Shown piece by piece: positions 43,621 to 56,606 of a stretch of 64,000 nucleotides of DNA (its first letter is position 1; every line of letters starts with the position of its first letter). Source of the stretch: Siphonodentalium dalli (Eukaryota > Mollusca > Scaphopoda > Gadilida > Siphonodentaliidae); NCBI GenBank assembly GCA_032622095.1, contig CP136064.1, positions 171,500,310-171,564,309 of the forward strand, read 5' to 3'. The notes beneath the pieces were generated by a model. The model was not told the origin of the DNA. It searched no databases and worked only from the letters and a program-made list of their open reading frames with translations. The position numbers and the translations under genes were made by a program.

Positions 43621-45080
43621 TTTTGACCGAGACCATCCGCTTGACGGTGTGTTTCTGGGCCACATCGGGACTCCCCCATACCCCGTATTAAACACTGTGT
43701 AGGAACTGTTACATCGGAAGTAGTTCTATCGCCGGTATTGTAATGGTTCTTGCCTGATTTGTTACGGTTCCTGATGATTGAAAGTAATCATTTTTGAGAC
43801 AAAATCACGCATAATTATAGATGTCTTGAATATATTATACTTTCACGAATGAACAGAGGCCACAGAAGTGCCGTCTTATAATTATATCGAAACCTGAACT
43901 CTAGACCACAATTAACTCGGTATTAGCGAGTTAACGCGTAAATATCAACATGTTATCACTGAAAATCAAGCCACGTGGACGCAATTTCTTTGTTTTTCGT
44001 GGCATATAAAATATGAAACGCATTCTGAAGACAAACACTAACTATAAAGTATACCCGTGTTATTCTTCTTTAAAATAGTAGAAAGTATCCCGATAGGGGT
44101 TGATAATTGGGAGCTGTGACATCGTAATCAACACGGGTGCGTGTTACGGTTCTATTTCAAACCAATCACGGCTGTGACGGTTCTGTACATGAGATTTATT
44201 CGAACGATTTCTGCACTTTGGTCCGAAAATCGTTTTGTGTATCTGACATTTTAAACAAGATAATGACTGTAGCTTATGTAATTTGCATAATAGAACAGGT
44301 ATATTAAGAAATAACACAATAAATACCTACTACAGGAGATTAAGTGACATCAATAGGCAGAAATAAAATATTGAAAGTCCCGATGAGTATAGTATCATAA
44401 TCATGCCCGCCTATATAAATGACCAGTGGAGAATGTAAGATGTTATATTCATTTACTTAATCTGGGCATTATTGAAAGATCCAGGTGTGACAATATTTCA
44501 ATGCCGGCGCCATCATATTTCCTCCTCTGAAGTCCGCCTGAGGGACATTTACACATGTTTGTCGCCCAGACATGAATATAACTTTTGAAATCACGTTCAA
44601 CTGAATCATTGATAGGTTATGACGTGATTGGGGTGGTGGGGTGAATTGTGGAGGGGTGCATAATTGGTGTCTATCGCCAACTTTGGTAAATATGTTCAAC
44701 AGTTACAAATTTCTTATCTTACAATATATTGGTTTGAAATTTAACACCAACAATATGTTGAAATTGTTCTCTTAGTTTGAGTTGACAACAATTTAATAGT
44801 AGGGAATTTGTCAATTTTACACCAACATTTGCATACTTTCCTCCACTTTAAACATGTAATCAACCATATTTGACATATACAAATGGACACCTCTTCTTTA
44901 GAGTTGATCCAAAACTCATGATGGGTGGACAGGAAGTAGGGAGCAGGTGTGATCTAGTTTTCTATATCACATTTACCCCCCCCCCCGAATTTGGCAAGAA
45001 ACTGGTTAATAGACAAATAATCTAATTCCATTTAATCAATATGCTTTGTATTAAATAACGTATGCTCTTTTGCTAAATAA

Positions 45081-45084
<4 letters not shown>

Positions 45085-45114
<30 letters not shown>
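45085..45114 (+). repeat. (TC)n microsatellite
   Basis: About 15 TC dinucleotides. The minus-strand frame here reads an ERERERE run that is only the microsatellite. Confidence 0.9.
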
Positions 45115-45118
<4 letters not shown>

Positions 45119-45524
45119 TGTTGGGAACATTTCCAATCTTGTGGGGTGGTGGCGCCAGGTTGGAAACTTCCAACACTTGGGAATCTTGAAGTCTAGATGA
45201 TTTTTGCAATTTTCAGGTTCAGATATCCACATTTTCTCACTGGGCCCATGTATCCTGAGTTTCTCCCCCGGTTTGCATGGTGGCCAATCAAAGGCTACTA
45301 ATCAATTCACTTCAGAATGGCATACAATCTAGAGCTATAATGTGTCATGCAGTTGGGAAAAACCAAAGCACAGGCCTTGTGCACGAGTTTGGTCTGTTTC
45401 AAGGGGATGATGCGGTTGGAAATTCCAAGGTGGACGCCCCAACATTGGAGACCCTCCAGCAAACGTCCCTGCTCAATTGACGTCTTATTTTTGGATTTTT
45501 GTTGAGTAAAATACGTCTACGAAA

Positions 45525-45895
45525 ATAGACAACACTAGCCGGTGTGCCCCCTCTTCGCTCGGGCTATTTAGGGATTTATTTGTGATCGTCTCCGCCTGGA
45601 CAAACCACTGTTCGATCGGCACGGAAACATGCCAATATGAGCGAATATGGTCAAGGTCAAGGACACGGTCGCAAGTGAAATTGGACCAGCCCATATTGTT
45701 CCCGTGATCAAAGTAAAACCAGCTACCAAATTTGAGAGGGATCAGTCGAGGTCCAGAAACATGCCTATATGAGCGTATTTGAGTGAGGTCAAGGTCACGG
45801 ACACGCTCGCACGTGAAATTGGACCCGCCCATATTGTTCCCCGGATCAAAGTAGGCCTACACACCAAATTTGAGTCGGATCGGTCGAGCAGTTTT
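45525..45895 (+). repeat. Retroelement-like repeat with CTAGCCGGTGTGCCCCC head
   Basis: Two diverged ~175-bp direct copies share AACATGCCNATATGAGCG, GTGAAATTGGACC and CCCATATTGTTCCC. The head resembles that at 31867. A minus-strand frame of 115 codons here follows the repeat and shows an internal duplication. Confidence 0.65.
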
Positions 45896-46460
45896 TATAC
45901 GCCCTTTTTGAAAAAAGGTCGTATTATGTAATCAGTCTGTCCGTCCGTCCGTCTGTCTGTCCATCCGTCTGTCTTACCGTCCGTCCGTTAGCATTTTTGG
46001 TTTTCTAGTTTGGATTATTTGATCTGAACCAAAGTTGGTATGTGTATTTCCCAGCTAAAGATACAGGCCAAGTTCGAATATGGGTGCCGTCCAATTAATT
46101 TTACATGAGTTACGGCCCTTTTTCGACTTAGAATTTGACCGTCTGTTAATATTTTTGGTTTCCGACAGATAACTCCAGTTTGGATTATTTGATCTGAACC
46201 AAAGTTGGTATGTGTATTTCCCAGCTAACGATACAGGCCAAGTTCGAATATGGGTTCCGTCCAGTTATTTTAATGTGAGTTACAGCCCTTATTCGACTTA
46301 GAATTTGACCAATTTCATAACATTTCGGTTTCCGACCGATAACTCCAGTTTTGATTATTATTTAAAATTAGGGGTATATAAGATATTCTTCAAATGTAAG
46401 CCCAAAGTATTATTTTATTTTGCGGTAGTACAATTCGAAATAGCTAAAGGGCGTATTTTG
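45896..46460 (+). repeat. TATACGCCC-type interspersed repeat
   Basis: TATACGCCCTTTTTGAAAAA followed by a (GTCC/GTCT)n tract, two ~185-bp direct units (GTTTGGATTATTTGATCTGA), and an AAAGGGCGTATTTTGCCACG end. Similar repeats are common in lophotrochozoan genomes. Confidence 0.7.
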
Positions 46461-46614
46461 CCACGCCCTAAATGGGGAGAGAACCGACTCGATCGGGAGA
46501 GAACCCAAACAATTATCAAAATTCGCGGTTTTTGTCGTTGTTATGACTCGCACAATGAAAGTTTCGTTATTAACACGCTCATTGGTGCCACATATTGTGA
46601 TGGGATTGAAAATA

Positions 46615-47695
46615 ACTAATCGAATTATTGATGATATAGGGTCTGACTGTATCAAGGGGCGTGTCTTTTAATATCCATAAACTCCTCCCATTGGTCTGCC
46701 TATTTCTATGGCCCTAATGTCTTACAAGGGCCCCTTTGTCTCCCTATTTCTATGACCCTATTGTCTTATAAGGGACGCTTTGTCCGCGTATTTCTATGGC
46801 CCTATAGTCTTACGAGGGGCCTTTTGTATACGTATTTATATGGGCCTATAATCTTACAAAGCGCTCATTGTTCATAAATCCCTCCTTTTCTAATTTCTAT
46901 TTATGCACTCGATTACCACTTGACAAAACCAAGAACATTTCTCGAAGGTTCTTAATTAGATTCTCATTCAAAGCATGGGAATTTACCTCTATTAATTGTC
47001 TCATAGCCAATATGAATGAATACATGTTTTTCTACTGTCCAGTGGTATTATATCTATGGAACATTATGAATGCCTTTGCTTAATGGAATCTATCGATGCG
47101 TCTGACAATTGTAACCTTTACACAATCGATATTCGCCGCCATATTATTCATTGAAATTTCAGCGTTAGATACAAAGATATGTATTGTACTTACGGGGACG
47201 TCTTCACCTGAAAGCGATGTGCCATTAAATTGTTAAATCTCATATCTTATCGAATTGTCATCAATGTTGCTTATAGCAATGTATACTGAGTCCTTTGTTA
47301 CCTTTCTCAACATATGAACTACCTAGTGAATTTATCAATTTGGCCCTAAAATATCATATCAATATATTTGCCTGTAAGTGAACGCTCTTTATACTTTCAA
47401 ATGCGCACATTAAGGCTTTATGAATTACCAGAACACATCCAAACAATTAATTACCGCTATAGAAATCTTGCAATTTTTTATAGAAATCCAATGACAAAGC
47501 GTCTCTCTAAAGCCCATATTATCAAAGGCGTCACGTGATCTATCTGTTGCAATACAAGCATGCCTGCACTCGATTAACCAACAGCAACGGATTACATTTG
47601 GGTTACATACCTTAAAGGTACGCTTCACTTATGTAAAATCAGGCACTACATTACACATCGAGTTGAACATGTACACCAAAGTAAGCTCATTTAAA
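46615..47695 (+). repeat. Left long inverted arm inside the 9.7-kb element
   Basis: About 1.08 kb, roughly 90% matching the complement of 52172-53255 by eye. Shared landmarks are GGGGCGTGTCTTTTAATATC, GATTTCTATTTATGCACTCG-type, CACGTGATCTATCTGTT and CATCGAGTTGAACATGTA. A 71-codon open frame (TTG start, 46868-47083) is conserved in the other arm, but I do not call it a gene. Confidence 0.9.
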
Positions 47696-48190
47696 TCAAT
47701 GGGCCTTCACGTGTCACATACGTTAAAGGTATACGTCACTTATGCATTTAAATCTAATTCATCATATCCATAAATAAAAACGCACTTTATACTTTCAAAT
47801 GCGCACATTAAGTCTTTATGAATTACCAGAACACATCCAAACAATTAATTACCGCTATAGAAAGCTTGCAATTTTTATAGAAATCCAATGACAAAGCGTC
47901 TCTTCAAAGCCCATATTATCAAAGGCGTCACGTGATCTATCTATTACAATACAAGCATGCCTGCACTCGATTAACCAACAGCAATGGATCACATTTGGGT
48001 TACATACCTTGAAGGAACGCTTCACTTATGTAAAATCAGGCACTACATTACACATCGAGTTGAACATGTACGCCAAAGTAAGCTCATTTAAATCAATGGG
48101 CCATCACGGGTCACATACCTTAAAGGTATACGTCACTTATGCATTTAAATCTAATTCATCATATCCATAAATAAAAACGCTCTTTATTTT
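47400..48190 (+). repeat. 399-bp direct tandem duplication
   Basis: ATGCGCACATTAAG starts at 47401 and again at 47800. The two units are highly similar through ATCCATAAATAAAAACGC. The right inverted arm has only one unit, so the duplication is left-specific. Confidence 0.87.
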
Positions 48191-48274
48191 CAAAATCGTC
48201 TGATTGTCCCTCATTTTGACATACATTTTAGCAATCTACAGGCTTTCATTCATATAAAATTACCCACTACCCAC

Positions 48275-49480
48275 AGCCTTGTGACAAATTGGCCTTCAAG
48301 TTATACGTCATGCATGCATGTACATTCGATGCACGAGCCAACTACCTTCTGGACTATTCACCCTTAATAAAGTCAACACTCTTGATACATGTCATATTAC
48401 TTTCATGGTTGTATGTTCTGCATGATTTCATTCATATAAAATTCACGTACTGTATGTTAAACGACAACAGCATTGTAACCGCGGCCTTCAAGTTATACGT
48501 CACATATGTGTGTACATGCGTTGTACATGTGGAAGTTAAAGGTACTCAACCCGTAAAGATGGTCCCCATCTCAACAGATTCCAACAACAACAATCCGATC
48601 AGAGGGTCCTATATTACTATTTCTTTGGCTTTGGGGGTAAAAAATATTTGATTCGAGTCGAAGAACCCATCAAACAAAGCTCAGAGTTATTAGATATTGA
48701 TTTTTCAAATTTGTTATGTTCTCGAGATGAGTACCAATAACTGCCGTAATCTGCTCTGGATGTGTACTCCAAATCTATTCAAACAGACAAGGATGAATAA
48801 CTCTAAAATCAAGTGGTAATTTTAACGCAATTCTGGGCCAGATAGTATTCCCGATAATGAAAAATAATAGATTTCTAAAATCGATATCTAACAAATCTGA
48901 GCTTTGATGGGTGACTTCCTCGACTCGAATTAAATATTTTTGACCCCCGAAGCCATTGAAATAGTAATTGAGAGGAGTTTTATCGGGTTGAGTACCTTTA
49001 AAGGGTTGTGATGCAATATTGGTGTGCGAATATTAAAGGAACACAATGTGTTTGCCCCACGTTTGCAATGTAACCTTCTTTTATAGTTTGACAACAGTCT
49101 TGTAACAAATTGGCCTTCAAGTTATACGTCACATATGCATGTACATTCGATGTACGATGCAACACGCTAGTAATGATGTGTCTTTATATACTTCAGAAAT
49201 GGTTCATATAGCATACAATTGACCGCATTTGGATCACATACCTTAAAGGTACACGTCACTTTTTGCATTTAATACTAATTCAGCATATCCATAAATAAAA
49301 ACGCTCTTTATTTTCAAAATTGTCTGAAAGCCCATCGTTTTAACATAGATTTTAGCAAATATACATGCCTTATTTCATACAAAAGTGCCGCAATGTATGT
49401 TAAACGACAACATTATACCAACTTGGCATTCAAGTTATACATCAAATATGCATATACATTCGATGTCCATATGGTAGTTA
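48275..49480 (+). repeat. Four dispersed direct units, GGCCTTCAAGTTATACGTCA
   Basis: The motif followed by CATATGCATGTACATTCGAT occurs near 48290, 48483, 49110 and 49420. Family G element G3 splits units two and three. Confidence 0.75.
48536..49001. mobile_element. Family G TTAA element, complete (G3)
   Basis: TTAA plus AGGTACTCAACCCG at left, CGGGTTGAGTACCT plus TTAA at right, 466 bp, with arms over 100 bp long (ATTTGATTCGAGTCGA-type). TTAA targets with AGG termini could be Kolobok or piggyBac type. It is nested inside the tandem array of the 9.7-kb element. Confidence 0.83.
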
Positions 49481-50239
49481 AGCACATGTTTAAGTCATTA
49501 ACTGTCACGGTACAGATCAATATGTCTGTCATTGAAATGTATGCTCATAATGGCTTCTGTGCAATGGGTTTGTGAATAGAGTGGGGGTGAGCATATGAGA
49601 CCATCACTTCATAGATTTTCCTATTTATCCAACTTAAAACATTTATGAAGTATGTAGGGACACCATGCATTGTACATTTTAACAGACAGATGCAGACTAA
49701 CGGTTCAGACTGGTACACTATTCTCTTGGATTACACAGCTGTTAATAATATTAATTAAAATATATCCCTCCTGGTGAGTTATAAGCTTTCATTAATTGTT
49801 CTGCCTTATCTATCTTTCTGGAGAACTTCTTCATTTCCCCCCGTACAACCAACTAATATATTACACCGATATCGACCAGTTTCAGCATTATGTGGTGAAA
49901 CCACTGTTTGGGTAGGAGTGGACAGATAGGATAGGATATTTTATTTAAATATACATATATTAAAGCATAATACATTTGACAAATATAATGTTGTATATTC
50001 GAGGGGTGGCATAGTCAGGCTAGACTGTCTTACTGACACCCCCTTAAAATGAAAAGATGTTACGATAGACTATAGTGGTTGGTATTATACAGTGTAAATT
50101 TTCATTATTGCTACCATTTAATAGAAACATTGTCCATGATAGGCCTACTATGCGAACACATGTCTATATTAATTTCACATATTCTTTACCGTTCATTCGT
50201 ATATACTCCAAGCTCTCTGTTAATACAGAGGCATCAAAA

Positions 50240-51860
50240 CATTGGTCTGGAAAATACCTACTATGTGAATGCGTGTATACATATGTACTTGATGTATTCT
50301 TTAATCGTTCATTTCTCTTTATTAGCATTATTAGTAGAAATTTAGTCTAAAATCTCTTTATTAGCATTATTAGTAGAAATTTAGTCTAAAATCTCCATTA
50401 CATGGAGAAAATAAAGAGCCCGTCTGATGTAGACTAATACATAAATACTTACTTCATGTATTCTTTTCATCAATTATATGAATTGCAACTCCTATAAATT
50501 TAGTTTTTTATACAGAGGAAACAAAGCATGTGCCACGTGACAGTTTCATGTCCCGAAAGGCCTACTATGTGAACACATATGCATATTAATTTCGCATATT
50601 CTTCTCAAAACGATCTATTATATACGAGGGTATCAAACATTGGTCTGGAAAAGGCCTGCTATGTGGACGTGTGTATACATATTTACTCGATGTATGCATT
50701 CATAGTTTATTTCTCTTACGTGTTCATTTAATAGAATTATTAGTAGAAATATAGTCTAAACTCGCCGGTATATGGAGAAAATAATGCGTCAATACTGCTT
50801 TATTGGTGGTAAATGAAATTATTGCATCATGTATCGCGACTAAACAAGCGAGACAACTCATCACAACACATAAATTCGTAATATTTCTGAAGCCTATGGT
50901 GGTTTGTATTACACAGTATAAATTTTCATTAGAGTTAGTGCATACACTTTGAGTTTATTTAGTAATAAGTCGTTGCCTATAGGTGTTATGGCGCGTATTA
51001 ACCCATTTTTATTGGTAAATCCCATACAAACGCCCTTTACTATTAATAGTTAAACTACTGATTTCAGAATATGCACGCGCGTCTACGGTGTTGATACAGG
51101 TTTCTTAATGAAAATACAGTATCTATGTGTGTTGTGTGTTATGACTATATTAAGCGAACTTTTACTGGCAAATCACGTATAAAAACTTAATTTACTGTAG
51201 CTAAACTGTTGAGTTTTCACACACATGCCTATGTCTTTATGGTCTACATACGTGGTATTCTTTGTGTCAGTATATACAACGAAGGTTATGTGTTCTATGT
51301 ATGCAAGTGTGTGTCTGATTTATGTATATGTCCATGTTGCTTAAAGCAAATCGATTACATATACGTGCGTTATGACCTATATTAAGTACCCTGTTTACTG
51401 GTAAATCAGGTATGAACATTCTCTACAATATATAGTTAAACTAATCATTTCTGCATACGCTCCGCTCTTTCAAAATCCGTTGTTCAATTTAGCTATATAA
51501 TACACGGACAAACGGAATGATAACATCTGTTCACCAACTTGATGTATTCTAGTCATAGTTCATTCATATTATCACTCTAGAATCTCCATTACATGGAGTA
51601 AATAAAGAGCCCATCTGATGTAGACTAGTGTATAAATACTTAATTCGTGTATTCTTTTCATCAATTATATGTATTGTAACTCCTATAAATATAGTCTGTT
51701 ATACAGAGGAACCATTGACCACGTGACAGTCTCATATCACGAAAGGCCTACAATGTGAACGCCTGTATACATATCTACTCAATGTATTCTTTAATCGTTC
51801 ACTTTTCATTTTTGTCGTTAATTTATAGCATTATTAGTAGGAATTTAGTCTAAGCTCGCT
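50240..51860 (+). repeat. Large diverged tandem duplication (~1.19 kb period)
   Basis: ATCTCCATTACATGGAG at 50391 recurs at 51581 with over 200 bp of similarity (AATAAAGAGCCCRTCTGATG). A shorter unit (TATTAGTAGAAATTTAGTCT) occurs at about 50325, 50363, 50730 and 51835. The copies at 50315-50391 form a 38-bp perfect doublet. Confidence 0.8.
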
Positions 51861-52171
51861 TGTATATGGCAAAAATAATGTTTCAATACTGCTTTATCGG
51901 TGGTAACTGAACTTAAATGCATCATGTATCGCAAATAAAACAAGCGAGATAACTCATACATTCGTAATAGTTGTGATGTCTATGGCGGTTCACACAGTGT
52001 ACATTTTCATGGTTGTTACCATTGTAATACATACATTACTGATTTCTGCACAAGAAAGCGGGTCTACATTGTTGTTATGTACATATACCTGCCCATATTT
52101 CTTAAAGCAAGTACAGTATCTATATGTGATATGACGTATAACAAGTACCATTTCCAATGGTAAATCACGTA

Positions 52172-53255
52172 TAAATGATTTAAATGAGCTTACTTTGGTA
52201 TACATGTTCAACTCGATGTGTAATGTAGTGCCTGATATTTTACATAAGTGAAGTATACCTTTATGTAACCCAAATGTGATCCATTGCTGTTGGTTAATCG
52301 AGTGCAGGCATGCTTGTATTGTAACAGATAGATCACGTGACGCCTTTGATAATATGGGCTTTGAAGAGACGCTTTGTCATTGGATTTCTATAAAAATTTC
52401 AAGCTTTCTATAGCGGTAATTCATTGTTTGGATGTGTTCTGGTAATTCATAAAGCCTTAATGTGCGCATTTGAAGTATAAAGAGCGTTCACTTACAGGCA
52501 AATATATTGATAGGATATTTTAGGGCCAAATTGATAAATCCACTAGGTAGTTCATATGTTGAGAAAGATAACAAAGGACTCAGTATACATTGCTATAAGC
52601 AACATTGATGACAATTCGATAAGATATGAGATTTAACAATATGTCCGTCTAATGGCACATCGCTTTCAGGTGAAGACGTCTCCGTAGGTACAATACATAT
52701 CTTTGTATCTAACGCTGAAATCAATAATATGGAGGCGAATATCGATTGTGTAAAGGTTACAATTGTCAGACGCATCGATAGATTCCATTAAGCAAAGGCA
52801 TTCATAATGTTCCATAGATATAATACCACTGGACAGTAGAAAAACATGTATTCATTCATATTGGTTATGAGACAATTAATAGAGGTAAATTTCCATGCGT
52901 TGAATGCGAATCTAATTAAGAACCTTCGAGAAATGGTCTTGGTTTTGTCAAGTGGTAATCGAGTGCATAAATAGAAATTAGAAAAGGAGGGATTTATGAA
53001 CAAAGAGGGCTTTGTAAGACTATAGGGCCATATAAATACGTATACAAAAGGCCGCTCCTAAGACTATAGGGCCATATAAATACGCAGACAAAGCGTCCAT
53101 TTTAAGACAATAGGGTCATATAAATAGGCAGACAAAGGGGCCATTGTAAGACAATAGGGCCATAGCAATAGGCAGACCAATGGGAGGAGTTTATGGATAT
53201 TAAAAGACACGCCCCTTGGTACAGTCAGACCATATATAATCAAATTATCACCTAG
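52172..53255 (-). repeat. Right long inverted arm inside the 9.7-kb element
   Basis: Complement of 46615-47695. On this side it lies only about 40 bp from the terminal repeat, whereas on the left 2.8 kb intervene. That implies later insertions (including the repeats at 45525-46460) or expansion on the left. Confidence 0.9.
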
Positions 53256-53579
53256 ATGCCTCAAAATTGCGTTTTAACTGTCAAAAGGTCGTGAAAATGT
53301 ATAATTTCGATCATCAGGAACCGTCACAAATCAGTCAAGAACCATCACAAACCGGAGATAGAACTATTTCCGATGTAACAGTTCCTACACAGTGGTATTA
53401 AAGCTCGTGGGCTCATCCCCACACAACATTCAATTCAATTCAGCTTTTGCCGCATTCGGGCATGATGATTCTCTATATCAGATATCCTCAAAATAACAAA
53501 TCGTGGGGTGAAGGAGAATATCACTCGAATAGTTCTGAGTTATGGTTCTTTAGTTCGTCCATTTTTGTGTCTACCCATA

Positions 53580-54190
53580 CCATATGGTACACATAATGCT
53601 GACGTCTGGACCAACTATCCGTCCGTCCGTCCTTCTGCCCATAGACACTATCCAATGCGATAATTCAAGTATTTGTTTATCGGATCGTGTTCCTATTTTA
53701 TGTGCATGTTTATGATGACACCCCCCTCTCCTGTATAGTTTTTGGTATCGATTGAGCTATTGGTTTAGAAATTATTATTAGTTTCCATCCACACATGGAC
53801 ATGTGTTATCAGATGCGGTAACTCACGTATTTCATATTTTATGTGCAGGTTTATCACGAGACACCCCTCACCTGTATATGTTTATCATGAGACACCCCTC
53901 ACCTGTATATGTTTTGCTATCAATTGGTTGATCGGTTTAGTAAAGAATTAACCCTTCACATACAAACTATCCGATGCAATAAGTCAAATACTTTTCTTCT
54001 TATCAGCCTCATATTTCTTAACTACGATTTTCTTAGCAGGCTCTTCATCTGTACGTATTTTGGTATTGATTAATTAACCATTATACTCTTGAACCAGGGT
54101 TATTAATGAACACTCAATAATACACCCGATTTAATAGTTTTATACCATTAGCTGTGATGTCCTGTTCTGAAGAAAAAAATATATTTCAGA
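53580..54190 (+). repeat. Diverged satellite-like region (copy 2)
   Basis: The same unit family as 2040-3480 (CACCTGTATA, TTGGTATCGATTGA, CCATAGACACTATCCAATGC), same strand. A 30-bp direct duplication, TATATGTTTATCATGAGACA and onward, lies at 53870-53930. Confidence 0.6.
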
Positions 54191-54432
54191 AACAAATTAC
54201 GTTCACATTGTTCTGAATATTAAATCCCCCAACCAATATTCAGCTTAAAATATGTTGTTTTGGACCCAAAAGTACCATGGTTTAGATAAAATTATATACT
54301 CAAAGTCTCAAACAGCCACCTCCTGCAATCATCCAATATATAGATGTGTTAGTTGTAATCTTCCTGCTGTTGAAATGTTTGAGAACATTAAATGTTGGAA
54401 AATGAAGTTTACCAGTGTCAGGAATTTTGTCT

Positions 54433-54585
54433 TTAACCCTTTCTATACTAAATAGATTTCCCCGCTCAGTTATAAAAGTATACAATAGAATGGTCTATAC
54501 TCATATGGTCTTTTGTTGAACTTGTTATCTGAACATTTCCTAAGGAAACTACTCATCAATGAGTATTTAGTATATAAGGGGTTAA
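54433..54585. mobile_element. Family D TTAA MITE (D1), compact and uninterrupted
   Basis: TTAACCCTTTCTATACTAAA to ATTTAGTATATAAGGGGTTAA, 153 bp, with the GAACATTTCCTAAGGAAAC segment used as the empty-site reference for nested copies. Confidence 0.87.
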
Positions 54586-56560
54586 GAGATGGCCCACCGT
54601 TTGAAATTAAAAGTTGGACACACCTGCAAAAGATACCATATGGCCACATATCTACTTACGTCGTGTATGGGCTGTATCTTTCCAAATTATCGACCAGGAG
54701 AAAACGACACCAATAGTGAATGGCTTGTTGAAACATTTTATTCTCAAAGTAAAAGTAGCCATATTTAGACCAGACTACCTCACACTTCGCACATTAAGTA
54801 TCGATAACCTATAATATCGTATTTATGCATGTTGGGGAGTTGGAATCGTGCAGAAGTGCGAAAATATGTATGTGCATCCATTTTCACATATTCTTTTGGC
54901 AAAAGTGAAATTAGAAATCTTTGCATAGTTCAAGTCATATGCGACTGATGCCAATGTTTAAAACAAAAAAAATTTGAAAGTTGTACAGATGTCATCAGCA
55001 ATTTGTTTTATCTTTGTTGGACGACTCCCCACCCCATCATCTCTGCCACTGAATCCACTCACATATTATATTATGATCTTTTGAGACTTGATGTTCAACG
55101 TGCAGAATAGATATAGACGGGTCTATTAAGTGTCTGTTTGGAACAACCAAGCACAACTAGTCTGTTCGTTTCTACTGTGGATTCTGAACACACCACCAAC
55201 AATCGACTGCGTCAGCTATCACATGCCTTGTGGAATGCATTTCCAGACATACATCTGAAAAACAACACCATGCACATTATAATACAAACACAATTCTCAG
55301 TATCAGTCTTAGTGTGTTTGCGCCTTTCACTTATGATTAGATCTCCTATTTAGTTATAAACTATAACTTGGCATGATCGAGCGTTTATAGATATGTTGAA
55401 AATGCCCATCCCCAACTTTGCCCATGTACCAAGGCGTGGGATACCGCGGATGGCGACTGCTTGTTACTATCAGTTGTCGTTTTGCCATATCTGAACATGT
55501 AGTTACAATTACGACCTCGATAAGCCAAGCATGATAGTCAAGCGAACTTTCTATTAGCTATTCGTAATTCTTATCAGCAGTAGTTCATTGTGCGAAGGTG
55601 TACATTATTGGCTTGACTTAACTCTATTTGAGCACTTATTTTCAAAATTTATGTCATATGCTAATAATAGAGCTTCCTAGATTAAAAACTTCTAACCTCG
55701 TCTGCCAAGAAATATCAGACAATATGCAGTAACTGTTCGTCACCGTGTGGTGGGAAATCGTGACCAACCGGAGAACAACTATAGTTTGTTTCAACCTTAT
55801 TTGATGCTGGTTGCACAGTATGACACGTTAAGCGTCTCATTGACAACGAACCAAATCGCTATGTCAAGTTATAGTCATTTATGTTTGATGAGCGACGTCA
55901 GAATAAGTTTTATCAAGCTAAACATCCCCATTAAAGTGATACAAGAAAACCATAGTCAGAAATGGTAACGCCACCAAGATTATGGTATTACATATAAATA
56001 GAAATTATAAAAAATACATAAAATATTTTGATAACAATTGCGTTTAAACAAGTAATCCTTCAAATTATTACTAACAAAGTAAACGACTGTGGGGTCACTC
56101 AACAGATTATAAAGACTTGGACATAGTATACTGTAAATACTAAAATTTAAATGAAATAATTAAAAGATAAAATTTAGCAAGTAGTAAAAGTTAATTTTCT
56201 CATTTTTGTTTTGGTTAAATAAAGCAATAATTTAAATGTAACATTTGGTTTAAAAAAAAATGATTGACCGTGGCTCTTCCAATAATTGCGCGACTGACCT
56301 GGTCAATTGTTCTTAAGAAGTTGTTTTGAGAATTACTTTGGAGGGAAATAGTTGTGGCTGTGGCTTCGCAAGTAATTACCTTGGTGACGTGATGTTAACA
56401 AATCTGAACTCCAGTTAACCAAGGACGCTTCATACCAAATATAAGGTGAATTATTAATTCTTTAGAAGTTGTTTTAAGATTTACTATGGAGGGAAAGAAT
56501 TGTGGTGCTGGCTTCGCAACTATTTGACCTCATTGTAACAAATATAAATATTAGTCACTC
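54586..56560. other. Intergenic or intronic stretch, nothing firmly recognised
   Basis: Moderately AT-rich. Two near-repeats, GGAGGGAAANAxTTGTGG and TGGCTTCGCAA, occur at 56340-56375 and 56485-56520. The short frames at 55138 and 55747 are not supported. Confidence 0.45.
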
Positions 56561-56606
56561 AGGCAATAGATGTATCTATTCTGTATATTAACTTATTGGG
56601 TCTTAC

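Larger units (their letters stand above)
43693..53394. mobile_element. 9.7-kb inverted-repeat element with perfect 8-bp target-site duplication
   Basis: Terminal inverted repeats start CACTGTGTAGGAACTGTTAC and extend about 100 bp (43693-43795 and 53295-53394) with few mismatches. GTATTAAA lies directly outside both ends (43685-43692 and 53395-53402). Subterminal TGTTACGGTTC-type motifs recur near both ends, as transposase-binding sites do. An 8-bp duplication fits hAT, P, MULE or similar superfamilies; the CA start alone does not choose. No transposase was recognised, so it is probably non-autonomous and enlarged by insertions and tandem repeats. Confidence 0.88.

Noticed and set aside
46868..47083. 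71-codon frame conserved in both inverted arms as a possible gene
   Set aside because: Starts with TTG, lies in recently homogenised arms, and all visible differences change amino acids; no sign of coding constraint.
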